From: DAIMFL01 sp964372215
Lineage (GTDB): Bacteria; Pseudomonadota; Alphaproteobacteria; Dongiales; Dongiaceae
Assembly: GCA_964372215.1 (NCBI GenBank)
Contig: CAYJQC010000019.1
Location: 1-64,000 of the forward strand
Reading direction: 5' to 3'
DNA length: 64,000 bases
Both the position numbers and the translations under genes were made by a program. The notes beneath the pieces are model-generated. The model ran no database searches, was not told where the DNA came from, and saw only the letters and a program-made list of their open reading frames with translations. Shown here one piece after another: positions 26,776 through 34,995 of this stretch. Numbering within the stretch: the stretch's first letter is position 1; each line of letters starts with the position of its first letter.

Positions 26776-27396
26776 TCAGTACACCGGCGGCGCGATCACC
26801 CAGACGATCAGCGTGCGGCCCGGTCCGGGATTGCGCCAGCGATGCGGCTCGCCCTTGAACCGGAAGCTGTCGCCGGCGCCCAGGGTGAATCGCCGGTCGC
26901 CGACCCTGAGCTCGAAGCTCCCCTCGATGATGTAGCCGGCCTCCTCGGTCGGCCGGGTCACCGGCTCGCTCAGCTCGGCGCCGGGCTCGAACAGGCTGTG
27001 CACCACCTCGAAGCTGCCGCCGAGATCGGGCGACAGCAGTTCCTCGACCAGCCCGCCCTCGACGCTGCCGATCTGCCGGCGCGCGCCGGCCCGCACGACA
27101 TAGCCGCGCTCCGCCGCCGGCACCTCCGCCTGGGCGAAGAACCAGCTGACCGGCGCGTCGAGCGCCGCGGCGATCCGCCGCAGGTCGTTGATCGACAGGG
27201 CCGAGCGACCGCGCTCGGCCTGGCTCATCCAGCCGATCGAGCGGCCGGCCCTGAGCGCCAGCTCGGCCAGGGTCAGGCCGCGCGACTTGCGCAAGGCCCT
27301 AATGTCGCGGCCGACCGCCGCCTGGGCAGCGCCGTCGGCGGAACCATCCAATTCTGTTGCTGCAGCGACCCGCATCGTGGGCAAGGACCTCGACAT
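26776..27396 (-). CDS. XRE-cupin transcriptional regulator
   Basis: This 206-residue regulator has an N-terminal XRE helix-turn-helix (about residues 30-85, with RKSRGLTLAELALRAGRSIG) and a C-terminal cupin sensor domain (about 120-205, ending in GDSFRFKGEPHRWRNPGP). This architecture is shared with PuuR-like regulators of amine and amino-acid catabolism. Being first in an operon with the dimethylglycine-dehydrogenase-type gene, it probably senses an N-methylated amine or an intermediate of its breakdown (inference). The ATG at 27394-27396 is used; an in-frame ATG at 27375 is possible. A dyad at 27441-27467, 45 bases upstream, is the likely autoregulatory operator. Confidence 0.88.
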   Translation of the reverse strand: MSRSLPTMRVAAATELDGSADGAAQAAVGRDIRALRKSRGLTLAELALRAGRSIGWMSQAERGRSALSINDLRRIAAALDAPVSWFFAQAEVPAAERGYVVRAGARRQIGSVEGGLVEELLSPDLGGSFEVVHSLFEPGAELSEPVTRPTEEAGYIIEGSFELRVGDRRFTLGAGDSFRFKGEPHRWRNPGPGRTLIVWVIAPPVY

Positions 27397-27440
27397 CAAC
27401 CCGGCGATCGCCGTGGCGACGCGGATGGTGCGCGCCGGCT

Positions 27441-27467
27441 CGTGAAAATTCCAGCAAAAATTTCACG
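27441..27467. promoter_or_regulatory. palindromic operator candidate for the XRE-cupin regulator
   Basis: CGTGAAA (27441-27447) and TTTCACG (27461-27467) are perfect inverted arms around a 13-base AT-rich centre, in otherwise very GC-rich DNA. The site lies in the divergent gap between the regulator and the small plus-strand gene at 27559 and could control both directions. Confidence 0.6.
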
Positions 27468-27558
27468 GGCCGTCGGGTTGATGCCGGCGGGGATCAGGCT
27501 TTCTTAAGCATGGTCTGCTTTGCTGGCCGCACTGCCGCCCAGCCCGGAGATCGCCCCC

Positions 27559-27822
27559 GTGGGATTCCTGTCCAAGCTGTTCACCCCGCCGAAGCCGGCC
27601 GCGCCATCGAATTCCAGGGCGGCACAGCCGACGGCAGCCCAGGCCGCGAGCCAGCGCCAGGCGCTGGCCGAGCGGCTGGTGACGCCGGAGCGCGCCGCGC
27701 TGATCGCCCATGCGCTCGACGTCCAGCGCTCGAAGCAGCAGGTGTTCGACGAGCTGGCCAACGAGGTCGGCCAGGAGCGCATGGCCGAGATGATCCGGCG
27801 CATGATGGAGAAGCGCGACTGA
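27559..27822 (+). CDS. small hypothetical protein
   Basis: This 87-residue protein has a GTG start; GGAG at 27546-27549 lies 9 bases upstream. The N-terminus GFLSKLFTPPKPA is followed by an Ala/Gln-rich low-complexity stretch and then a helical C-terminal half (VTPERAALIAHALDVQRSKQQVFDELANEV, shown here only as landmarks PERAALIAHALD and QERMAEMIRRMMEKRD). I know no function. It sits 73 bases before meaB on the same strand, so it may be co-transcribed with it. Confidence 0.65.
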   Translation: MGFLSKLFTPPKPAAPSNSRAAQPTAAQAASQRQALAERLVTPERAALIAHALDVQRSKQQVFDELANEVGQERMAEMIRRMMEKRD

Positions 27823-27895
27823 GGCGCAACGACGGCGCCGGCGCCCGCGCGCGCCGGGGTTTATCTCTGCCCGGCCCGACGATAGGCTCGCGCCC

Positions 27896-28906
27896 ATGAT
27901 GCCGAGCCCAGCCCCCGCCGCCTCGCCGGCCGCCGCCGAAGACCTCGCCGCACGCGTGCTGGCGGGCGACCGCCGGGCGCTGGCCCAGGCCATCACCCTG
28001 ATCGAATCGACCAGGACCGATCACCGGGCCGCGGCCGAGGCGCTGCTGGCCAGGCTGCTGCCGGCCACCGGCCGATCGATCCGCATCGGCATCTCCGGCC
28101 CGCCGGGGGTCGGCAAGTCGACCTTCATCGAGCGCTTCGGGTGCCATGTCATCGACCAGGGCCATCGCATCGCCGTGCTGGCCATCGACCCGTCCTCGAA
28201 GCTGTCCGGCGGCGCGATCCTCGGCGACAAGACCCGCATGGCGGACCTCGCCCGCGCCGAGGCGGCCTTCATCCGGCCCTCGCCTGCCGGCGGCACCCTG
28301 GGCGGCGTCGCGCGGCGCACCCGCGAGGCGCTGCTGGCCTGCGAGGCGGCGGGCTACGACGTGACGGTGGTGGAGACGGTCGGGGTCGGCCAGTCGGAGA
28401 CCGCGGTCGCCGACATGACCGACCTCTTCGTCCTGCTGCTCCAGCCCGGCGGCGGCGATGCGCTCCAGGGCATCAAGCGCGGGATCATGGAGCTGGCCGA
28501 CCTGCTGCTGGTCAACAAGGCCGACGGCGACCTGGCGGACGCGGCCGGGCGCAGTGCCGCCGAGTATCGCAACGCCCTGGGCCTGCTGCGGAGCGCCAAG
28601 GCCGAATGGGCGCCGGAGGTGCTGCGATGCTCCGGCCTGACCGGCACCGGCATCCCCGAGATCTGGGCGGCGATCGGCCGCTTTCGGGCGGCGGTGGAGC
28701 GGGCCGGGACCCTGGCGCCACGCCGCGCCGAGCAGGCGCGGAGCTGGCTCTGGTCCGAGCTGTCGGAAAGCCTGGTGGCGGCCCTGAAGGCCCATCCCGG
28801 GGTGGCGGCGCGCCTGCCCGGGCTGGAGGCGGAGGTCATGGCGGGAAAAACCACCCCAACGGCGGCGGCCCAGGCCCTGCTGGCGGCCTTCCTGGGCCGT
28901 GAATGA
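27896..28906 (+). CDS. meaB: MeaB-type metallochaperone GTPase for methylmalonyl-CoA mutase
   Basis: MeaB is a G3E-family GTPase that guards and reloads cobalamin-dependent acyl-CoA mutases. The 336-residue protein has the P-loop GPPGVGKST (68-76), the IDPSSKLSGGAILGDKTRM switch region, ETVGVGQSE (switch II) and NKAD for guanine recognition, all intact. The N-terminal helical arm and C-terminal dimerisation helices are of normal length. Its client is very probably the mutase at 9696, which is not adjacent. Two consecutive ATGs (27896 and 27899) exist. The gene ends at the border of a lower-GC segment that begins about 28910. Confidence 0.95.
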   Translation: MMPSPAPAASPAAAEDLAARVLAGDRRALAQAITLIESTRTDHRAAAEALLARLLPATGRSIRIGISGPPGVGKSTFIERFGCHVIDQGHRIAVLAIDPSSKLSGGAILGDKTRMADLARAEAAFIRPSPAGGTLGGVARRTREALLACEAAGYDVTVVETVGVGQSETAVADMTDLFVLLLQPGGGDALQGIKRGIMELADLLLVNKADGDLADAAGRSAAEYRNALGLLRSAKAEWAPEVLRCSGLTGTGIPEIWAAIGRFRAAVERAGTLAPRRAEQARSWLWSELSESLVAALKAHPGVAARLPGLEAEVMAGKTTPTAAAQALLAAFLGRE

Positions 28907-29032
28907 GCGTTAACTCGTGATGGGCTAGCAGAGGCCAACTAAAATTCTTGTATCATTGAATATGCTAACAATCTGGGTTATCATTTTAGATTGTAGTTTG
29001 GCTTGAGATGTTTGCCACTTCGATTTCTGGTA

Positions 29033-29103
29033 TGCCCTGCCAGGATTCGGACCTGGACTTCACCGGCAGTAAACCGCGCGTCCTACCATTAGACTACAGG
29101 GCA
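29033..29103 (-). tRNA. tRNA-like sequence, anticodon position UAC, probably degenerate
   Basis: A cloverleaf can be drawn: acceptor TGCCCTG/CAGGGCA (7 of 7), D-arm GTCT-AATGGTA-GGAC, T-arm CCAGG-TCCGAAT-CCTGG, and a 5-base variable loop. The anticodon arm is poor: only three pairs hold (CGG/CCG) around TTTACTG, which puts UAC at 34-36 and U at 37 instead of a purine. The T-loop reads TCC rather than TTC. The downstream bases read TACCA, so CCA is encoded with one extra base. It may be a degenerate or mobile-element tRNA, nominally for valine. It sits at the edge of a lower-GC island, where a tRNA could have served as an integration site. It overlaps the end of the 45-residue ORF by 15 bases. 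Confidence 0.5.
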
Positions 29104-29226
29104 GCAGATAGCCGATTTAGGGCCGCTTCCTGATCCTTTGCCGGGCTGGGGAAGCGGCCCTTCCTGTTCATCTTCGCCCCGCGCGCCGGTCGGCTTCTCG
29201 CCGGGGCTCTCGACCCTTCTAACCAT
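29089..29226 (-). CDS. 45-residue small protein with strong ribosome site and promoter
   Basis: The ORF starts at the ATG 29224-29226, preceded by a perfect AAGGAGG 5 bases away. A good sigma-70 promoter (29252-29280) lies just upstream, so this looks like a genuine expressed unit. The product is hydrophilic and Gly/Pro/Glu-rich: MVRRVESPGEKPTGARGEDE at the start and a C-terminal ICCPVV. No family is recognised. Its last five codons overlap the 5' end of the tRNA-like sequence, so transcription would continue through it. Without homologues it could also be a decayed gene's start. Confidence 0.55.
   Translation of the reverse strand: MVRRVESPGEKPTGARGEDEQEGPLPQPGKGSGSGPKSAICCPVV
29120..29160. 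repeat. 11-bp perfect inverted repeat within the small ORF
   Basis: GGGCCGCTTCC (29120-29130) and GGAAGCGGCCC (29150-29160) pair around a 19-base loop. On the plus strand the hairpin is followed by TTCC and then a pyrimidine-rich stretch, so it might weakly terminate plus-strand transcription from meaB. On the minus strand it lies inside the 45-codon ORF, just before the tRNA-like sequence. Confidence 0.5.
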
Positions 29227-29251
29227 GACATCCTCCTTCATAATGAGCTTA

Positions 29252-29280
29252 CTTAAACCACCTATTCTGTTGGTCGTCAA
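29252..29280 (-). promoter_or_regulatory. sigma-70 promoter for the 45-residue ORF
   Basis: On the minus strand TTGACG (29280-29275), a 17-base spacer and TTTAAG (29257-29252) give a near-consensus promoter. Transcription would start near 29245, about 19 bases before the start codon. Confidence 0.65.
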
Positions 29281-29287
29281 CTGAAAA

Positions 29288-29301
29288 AGTTAGCACTAAC
29301 T
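29288..29301. promoter_or_regulatory. palindromic operator candidate between divergent island genes
   Basis: AGTTAG and CTAACT flank a CA centre, 7 bases upstream of the -35 element of the small-ORF promoter and 66 bases before the plus-strand gene at 29368. The place and symmetry suit a dimeric regulator. Confidence 0.4.
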
Positions 29302-29367
29302 GATTTTAATCTCTTGCCCATCTACCGCAGCTTGGGATAGCTTGGGGTATCTAAACGGGAGGCCCTT

Positions 29368-30081
29368 ATGGCCAAACTACGAAGCCCTAATTATCCGAAC
29401 TATGACCTAGGCGGAGCCGTGGGTCTCATCGAGAAAGTGTACGCTAAAGACGGTCGAAACAAAGTCTCGCGGGCCGCATTGGCCGATCACCTGGGACATG
29501 AGTCGCTCAGCGGCCCTGCGCTAGGAAAAATAGGCGCTTTGCGGGCTTACGGGCTCATCGAAGGTGTTGGTGACGAACTGCGAGTGAGCGAGGATGCGGT
29601 TTCGGCGCTGAAAGCTCCACCGGGGTCCGGAGCCCGAAAAGATGCGCTCGGGCGTCTGGCGCTGAAGCCGGCGCTGTTCCAAATGATTCAGAACGATTTC
29701 GAGACGCCTCCAAGCATGGAGAATCTCACCTTCTGGCTAATCAAGCAGGGTTTTTCGGAGACTGCGGCTGAGATTGCGGCCCGATCATATCTGAAAACAT
29801 TAGACTATGTTGACAGTTTGCGCGGCGGGTCCGATGCGCCGAATCTCAGTGAAGATGCTTCGCGCAAGGCTCCTCCCCCGATGGGCAATCAAAATCAAAA
29901 GGGCGGGCAGTTTGAGGCTTTGGGCGGGGAACGCGAACTAATCACAGGCCTCCTATCTAAGACCGCCAGCTTTCGGCTGGTCGTTAGCGGGGCCGTTGGG
30001 GTGAAAGAGATTGAGCGGCTTATAGCTAAGCTCGAACTCGATAAGGAGATATTGGCAGAATCGAACGAAGTCGAGGAATAG
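29368..30081 (+). CDS. DUF5343-like hypothetical protein in a lower-GC island
   Basis: This 237-residue soluble protein opens with MAKLRSPNYPNYDLGGAVGL and contains NKVSRAALADHLGHESLSG and GALRAYGLIEGVGDELRVSE, a winged-helix-like arrangement that I associate with DUF5343-type proteins, often found on mobile elements; the assignment is from memory of the pattern. A second part (about 90-150, LKPALFQMIQNDFETPPSME) and an acidic C-terminus follow. GGGAGG lies well placed before the ATG. Codon use is clearly less GC-biased than in flanking genes (TAT, AAA and ATA codons are common), which fits horizontal transfer. It has no partner on its own strand; the next gene is rpmB. No terminator is obvious after it. 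Confidence 0.75.
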   Translation: MAKLRSPNYPNYDLGGAVGLIEKVYAKDGRNKVSRAALADHLGHESLSGPALGKIGALRAYGLIEGVGDELRVSEDAVSALKAPPGSGARKDALGRLALKPALFQMIQNDFETPPSMENLTFWLIKQGFSETAAEIAARSYLKTLDYVDSLRGGSDAPNLSEDASRKAPPPMGNQNQKGGQFEALGGERELITGLLSKTASFRLVVSGAVGVKEIERLIAKLELDKEILAESNEVEE

Positions 30082-30195
30082 GGCGATAGCCGTGTAACCT
30101 CCTGACAAACATTGCCTTAATGAAGGCTAATTGGGAGTTGATCGACAGTTCGGGGTACCCTTCCAGTAGTCTAAATGCTTTTGCCGCCGCCGGAC

Positions 30196-30224
30196 TTGAC
30201 CGGGGCCCGCCGGTGCCGTACAAA
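30196..30224 (+). promoter_or_regulatory. sigma-70 promoter of rpmB
   Basis: TTGACC (30196-30201), a 17-base spacer and TACAAA (30219-30224) lie about 84 bases before the rpmB start. The 226-base gap from 30082 to 30307 otherwise shows no gene. Confidence 0.7.
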
Positions 30225-30307
30225 CCCGGCTCGTTTTCCGGGATCGGTGCGCGAAGCCTCTTCGCCGGCCGATTTCCCAGCAATTCCAGGCAATAAGGAG
30301 ATCGGTC

Positions 30308-30610
30308 ATGGCCCGGCGCTGCGCCATCACCGGCAAGGGCGTGCAGACTGGCAACAATGTCAGCCACGCCAACAACAAGACCCGCCGGCGGTACCTGCCC
30401 AATCTGCAGGACACCTCGCTGCTGTCCGACGTGCTGGGCCAGATGGTCCGGCTGCGCCTGACCGTGCACGCGATCCGGACCATCGAGCATAATGGCGGCC
30501 TCGACGCCTTCCTGCTCAAGACCCCCGACACCAAGCTGACCGACGAGGCGCGCCGGCTGAAGCGGCGCATCGCCAAGGCCGCGACGCGCCAGCAGGCCGC
30601 GGCGGCCTGA
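30308..30610 (+). CDS. rpmB: 50S ribosomal protein L28
   Basis: This 100-residue basic protein starts MARRCAITGKGVQTGNNVSH and continues ANNKTRRRYLPNLQ, the classic L28 signature. L28 is a component of the large ribosomal subunit. The C-terminal extension (KRRIAKAATRQQAAAA) is typical of alphaproteobacterial versions. The AAGGAG site lies 7 bases before the ATG. It is monocistronic, with its own promoter at 30196 and a strong terminator at 30643. Confidence 0.97.
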   Translation: MARRCAITGKGVQTGNNVSHANNKTRRRYLPNLQDTSLLSDVLGQMVRLRLTVHAIRTIEHNGGLDAFLLKTPDTKLTDEARRLKRRIAKAATRQQAAAA

Positions 30611-30642
30611 CCACTTCCGCCTCCTCGAGGCGCCAGGACATG

Positions 30643-30669
30643 CCCGCGGAGCCCTGCTCCGCGGGTTTT
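30643..30669 (+). terminator. rho-independent terminator of rpmB
   Basis: CCCGCGGAG (30643-30651) and CTCCGCGGG (30657-30665) form a 9-bp perfect stem with the loop CCCTG, followed by TTTTGCATTT. It lies 32 bases after the L28 stop and also separates rpmB from the convergent yhhQ. Confidence 0.95.
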
Positions 30670-30682
30670 GCATTTCCGGGTT

Positions 30683-31384
30683 TCAGTCGCCGACCGGCAG
30701 CGGGTTGAAGCTGGTGTCGCGATCGTAGACGTCGACGCCCTCGCGCCGCTTCAGGAACCCGACCACCCCATAGGTGACCGGCGTCGCCAGCGCCTCGTAG
30801 GCGGTCTTCACCAGCCATTGCACGGCGATCATCGTGAACAGCGCGCCGAGCGGCACCACGCCGCTGAAGGCGATCACCACGAACACCAGGGAATCCAGGC
30901 CCTGGCCGACCAGGGTCGAGCCGATGGTGCGCATCCAGAGATGCCGTCCCGCCATCGCCACCTTCATCTTGGCCAGCACCACCGAATTGGCGAACTCGCC
31001 GACCAGATAGGCGCAGAACGAGGCGACCAGGACGCGCGGGGTGAAGCCGAGGATCTGCTCATAGGCGGCCTGGCCGTCCCAGAACGAGGCGGCCGGCACG
31101 ATCGCCGCGATGGAGATGGCGGCGACCACGAAGAGATTGGCCAGGAAGCCCAGCCAGATCACCCGCCGCGCGGCGCGGAAGCCGTACACCTCGGTCAGCA
31201 CGTCGCCGAGGATGTAGCTTACCGGGAACACGATGGTGCCGGCGTCCATCGCCAGGCCCCAGGGCTCGATCAGCTTGACCGCGGTGATGTTGGCGGCGAT
31301 CAGGCAGGCGACGAACAGCACCGTCACCACCAGATAGCCCTGGGTCACCATACCCGGCCGGGACGGGGTCGGCGGCTGCGCCAT
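30683..31384 (-). CDS. yhhQ: queuosine-precursor transporter, YhhQ family
   Basis: This 233-residue integral membrane protein with six predicted helices belongs to the TIGR00697/VUT family. Characteristic segments are ACLIAANITAVKLIE, FPVSYILGDVLTEVYGFRAARRVIW and STLVGQGLDSLVFVVIAF. YhhQ imports queuosine precursors (preQ0/preQ1) in Escherichia coli. The start at 31384 (MAQPPTPSRPG) leaves a short cytosolic tail before the first helix. It is divergent from queA (176-base gap), and with queA, tgt and queG it forms a queuosine cluster. No de novo preQ genes (queC, queD, queE, queF) are in this window, so uptake of precursor would make sense, though those genes could lie elsewhere. Confidence 0.93.
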   Translation of the reverse strand: MAQPPTPSRPGMVTQGYLVVTVLFVACLIAANITAVKLIEPWGLAMDAGTIVFPVSYILGDVLTEVYGFRAARRVIWLGFLANLFVVAAISIAAIVPAASFWDGQAAYEQILGFTPRVLVASFCAYLVGEFANSVVLAKMKVAMAGRHLWMRTIGSTLVGQGLDSLVFVVIAFSGVVPLGALFTMIAVQWLVKTAYEALATPVTYGVVGFLKRREGVDVYDRDTSFNPLPVGD

Positions 31385-31559
31385 GATCGATCGGCTCCCT
31401 TCGGGTCGCGCCGGCGCGGGACCGCCGGCGGGCAAGGGGGTAGTCCCGGTTCCCGCCCCTGTCAACGCCTGGACCTGCAACGCCCGGGCGTCCAAGGTCC
31501 GGGCTTCGAAGCCTTGGGCTTCCGCTCGGCGGCGGCGCCCGCTATATGCTGCCCCACCC

Positions 31560-32609
31560 ATGCGCGTCGATGATTTCGATTTCGAGCTGCCGCGGAAGCT
31601 CATCGCCGACCGGCCGGCCGTCCCGCGCGACGCGGCGCGGCTGCTCGAGATCCGCGCCGACGGGCTCGCGGACCGGACCGTGCGCGACCTCCCCGGCCTG
31701 CTCGCTCCCGGCGACCTCCTGGTGTTCAACGACACCAGGGTGATTCCGGCGCGGCTGGTCGGCCGGCGCGGCCAGGCGACGGTCGAAGTCACGCTCCACA
31801 AGGCGGCATGCTCCGGGTCGGGGGGGCCGGAGCGCTGGCGCGCCTTCGCCCGGCCGGCCAAGCGGCTGAAGCCGGGCGATCGCATCGAGTTCGCCGACGG
31901 CTTCGCGGCCGAGGTCGCGGCCAAGGGCGAGGCGGGGGAGGTGACGCTGGCGTTCGATCGCGGCGGGGCCGATCTGCTGGCGGCGCTGGAACGCCACGGG
32001 CAGATGCCGCTGCCGCCCTATATGGGTCGCGCCGCCGATGCGCGCGACCGCGCCGACTATCAGACCATGTTCGCGGCGCATGAGGGCGCGGTGGCGGCGC
32101 CCACCGCCGGGCTGCATTTCACGCCCGCGCTGCTGGCGGCGCTCGATGCCCGGGGGATCGCGCGGACCACGGTCACGCTCCATGTCGGCGCCGGCACCTT
32201 CCTGCCGGTCAAGGTCGACGATACCCGCGACCACGCGATGCACGGCGAGTGGGGCGCGATCGACGCCGCCACGGCCGGAGCAATCAATGCTGCGCGCGGC
32301 CGGGGCGGCCGCATCGTCGCCGTCGGCACCACCAGCCTGCGGCTGCTGGAATCGGCCGCGTCCGAGGACGGAACGGTGCGGGACTTCGCCGGCGAGACCG
32401 CCATCTTCATCACGCCGGGCTACCGGTTCCGGGCGGTCGACCTGCTGATGACCAATTTCCACCTGCCGCGCTCGACCCTGTTCATGCTGGTCGCCGCCTT
32501 CGCCGGCCTCGCGCGCATGAAGGCGGCCTACGCGCATGCCGTGACCGCGGGCTATCGCTTCTATTCCTACGGCGACGCCTGCCTGCTGCACCGGAGCGAC
32601 GACACGTGA
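31560..32609 (+). CDS. queA: S-adenosylmethionine:tRNA ribosyltransferase-isomerase
   Basis: QueA transfers the ribosyl part of S-adenosylmethionine to preQ1 in tRNA, giving epoxyqueuosine. The 349-residue protein starts MRVDDFDFELPRKLIADRPA, a standard opening. Other family blocks are LLVFNDTRVIPARL, HGQMPLPPYMGR, TMFAAHEGAVAAPTAGLHFT, VTLHVGAGTFLPV and LMTNFHLPRSTLFMLV, all intact. It overlaps tgt by four bases (GTGA), so the two are translationally coupled. Confidence 0.97.
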   Translation: MRVDDFDFELPRKLIADRPAVPRDAARLLEIRADGLADRTVRDLPGLLAPGDLLVFNDTRVIPARLVGRRGQATVEVTLHKAACSGSGGPERWRAFARPAKRLKPGDRIEFADGFAAEVAAKGEAGEVTLAFDRGGADLLAALERHGQMPLPPYMGRAADARDRADYQTMFAAHEGAVAAPTAGLHFTPALLAALDARGIARTTVTLHVGAGTFLPVKVDDTRDHAMHGEWGAIDAATAGAINAARGRGGRIVAVGTTSLRLLESAASEDGTVRDFAGETAIFITPGYRFRAVDLLMTNFHLPRSTLFMLVAAFAGLARMKAAYAHAVTAGYRFYSYGDACLLHRSDDT

Positions 32610-33739
32610 GCGCACCCGACTTCCGCTACGAGCTGCTGGCCCGCGATGGCGCCGCGCGCCGCGGCCGCATCCACACCGCGCACGGGGTCGTCGACACCCC
32701 GGCCTTCATGCCGGTGGGCACGGTCGGCACGGTCAAGGCGATGCTGCCGGAGCAGGTGGCGATGACCGGCGCCCAGATCGTGCTCGGCAATACCTACCAC
32801 CTGATGTTGCGGCCGGGGGCGGAGCGGGTGGCGCGGCTCGGCGGGCTGCACCGCTTCATGGGCTGGCCACAGCCGATCCTGACCGATTCCGGCGGCTTCC
32901 AGGTGATGTCCCTGGCCAAGCTCAGGAAGCTCGACGAGACCGGCGTCACCTTCCAGTCCCATATCGACGGCAGCGCGCACCAGATCACGCCCGAGCGCTC
33001 GATCGAGATCCAGCATCTGCTCGATGCCGACATCACCATGGCCTTCGACGAATGCACGCCGTTCCCGGCCGAGGAGGAAGCGGCGGCCGATTCCATGCGG
33101 CTCTCGATGCGCTGGGCGGAGCGCTGCCGCGCCGCGTTCGCGGAACGGCCGGGCTATGGCTTGTTCGGCATCGTCCAGGGCAGCGTCTATCCGGGCCTGC
33201 GTGCCGAGTCCGCCGCGGCGCTGAGGAGAATCGGCTTCGACGGCTATGCGATCGGCGGTCTCGCGGTCGGCGAGGGCCAGGCGGAGATGCTGCGCATGCT
33301 CGAGGTGACCGTGCCGCTGCTGCCGGCCGACGCCCCGCGCTATCTCATGGGGGTGGGCAAGCCCGACGACCTTGTTGCCAGCGTGCTGCGCGGCGTCGAC
33401 ATGTTCGACTGCGTGCTGCCGACCCGCTCGGGCCGCACCGGCCAGGCCTTCACGAGGCGCGGCACGGTCAACATCCGCAACGCCCGGCACCAGGACGACG
33501 CGCGGCCGCTCGACGCGGCCTGTCCCTGTCCGGCCTGCCGCGGCTTTTCCCGCGCCTATCTCCATCATCTGTGGCGCGCCGAGGAGCTGCTGTTCCACAC
33601 CCTGATGACTTGGCATAACCTGCACTACTATCAGGAGCTGATGGCCCGCATGCGCCAGGCGATCGGCCAGGGCCTGCTCGACGCGTTCGCCGCCGCCTTC
33701 CGGGCCGAGCAGGCGCTCGGCGACATCGAGCCGGTCTAG
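32606..33739 (+). CDS. tgt: tRNA-guanine transglycosylase
   Basis: Tgt exchanges guanine at wobble position 34 of GUN anticodons for preQ1. The 377-residue protein has the general-base Asp94 in ILTDSGGFQV, the nucleophile Asp268 in MFDCVLPTR, and a zinc site with Cys306, Cys308, Cys311 and His337. The GTG start overlaps the queA stop (GTGA), and this is the only start that gives the correct VSAPDFRYELLARDGAARRG N-terminus. The reading frame extends far upstream inside queA, but that part is not the gene. The substrate pocket GLAVGEG is intact. Confidence 0.97.
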   Translation: MSAPDFRYELLARDGAARRGRIHTAHGVVDTPAFMPVGTVGTVKAMLPEQVAMTGAQIVLGNTYHLMLRPGAERVARLGGLHRFMGWPQPILTDSGGFQVMSLAKLRKLDETGVTFQSHIDGSAHQITPERSIEIQHLLDADITMAFDECTPFPAEEEAAADSMRLSMRWAERCRAAFAERPGYGLFGIVQGSVYPGLRAESAAALRRIGFDGYAIGGLAVGEGQAEMLRMLEVTVPLLPADAPRYLMGVGKPDDLVASVLRGVDMFDCVLPTRSGRTGQAFTRRGTVNIRNARHQDDARPLDAACPCPACRGFSRAYLHHLWRAEELLFHTLMTWHNLHYYQELMARMRQAIGQGLLDAFAAAFRAEQALGDIEPV

Positions 33740-33756
33740 CCGGTATTGTGTCGCCC

Positions 33757-33828
33757 CTCATGCTTCGACAGGCTCAGCATGAGGATCGGAAACATCGAGC
33801 CTCGTCCTGAGCCAGTCGAAGGACGAGG
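33757..33828. repeat. pair of inverted palindromic intergenic elements
   Basis: Element 1 (33757-33784) is an 8-bp stem CCTCATGC/GCATGAGG around a core TTCGACAGGCTCA. Element 2 (33800-33828) is CCTCGTCC/GGACGAGG around TGAGCCAGTCGAA, the same core in the opposite direction. Sequences of this type are common REP-like dispersed palindromes in alphaproteobacteria. They lie between tgt and queG in the otherwise empty spacer and may shape the mRNA 3' end or processing. Confidence 0.8.
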
Positions 33829-33843
33829 GGTGACGTTGCGCCG

Positions 33844-34980
<1,137 letters not shown>

Positions 34981-34995
34981 CGTCGGGCGGCTCGG

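Noticed and set aside
33757..33828. The two palindromes as intrinsic terminators of tgt
   Set aside because: Neither is followed by a T-run, and the mirrored cores fit dispersed palindromic elements better.
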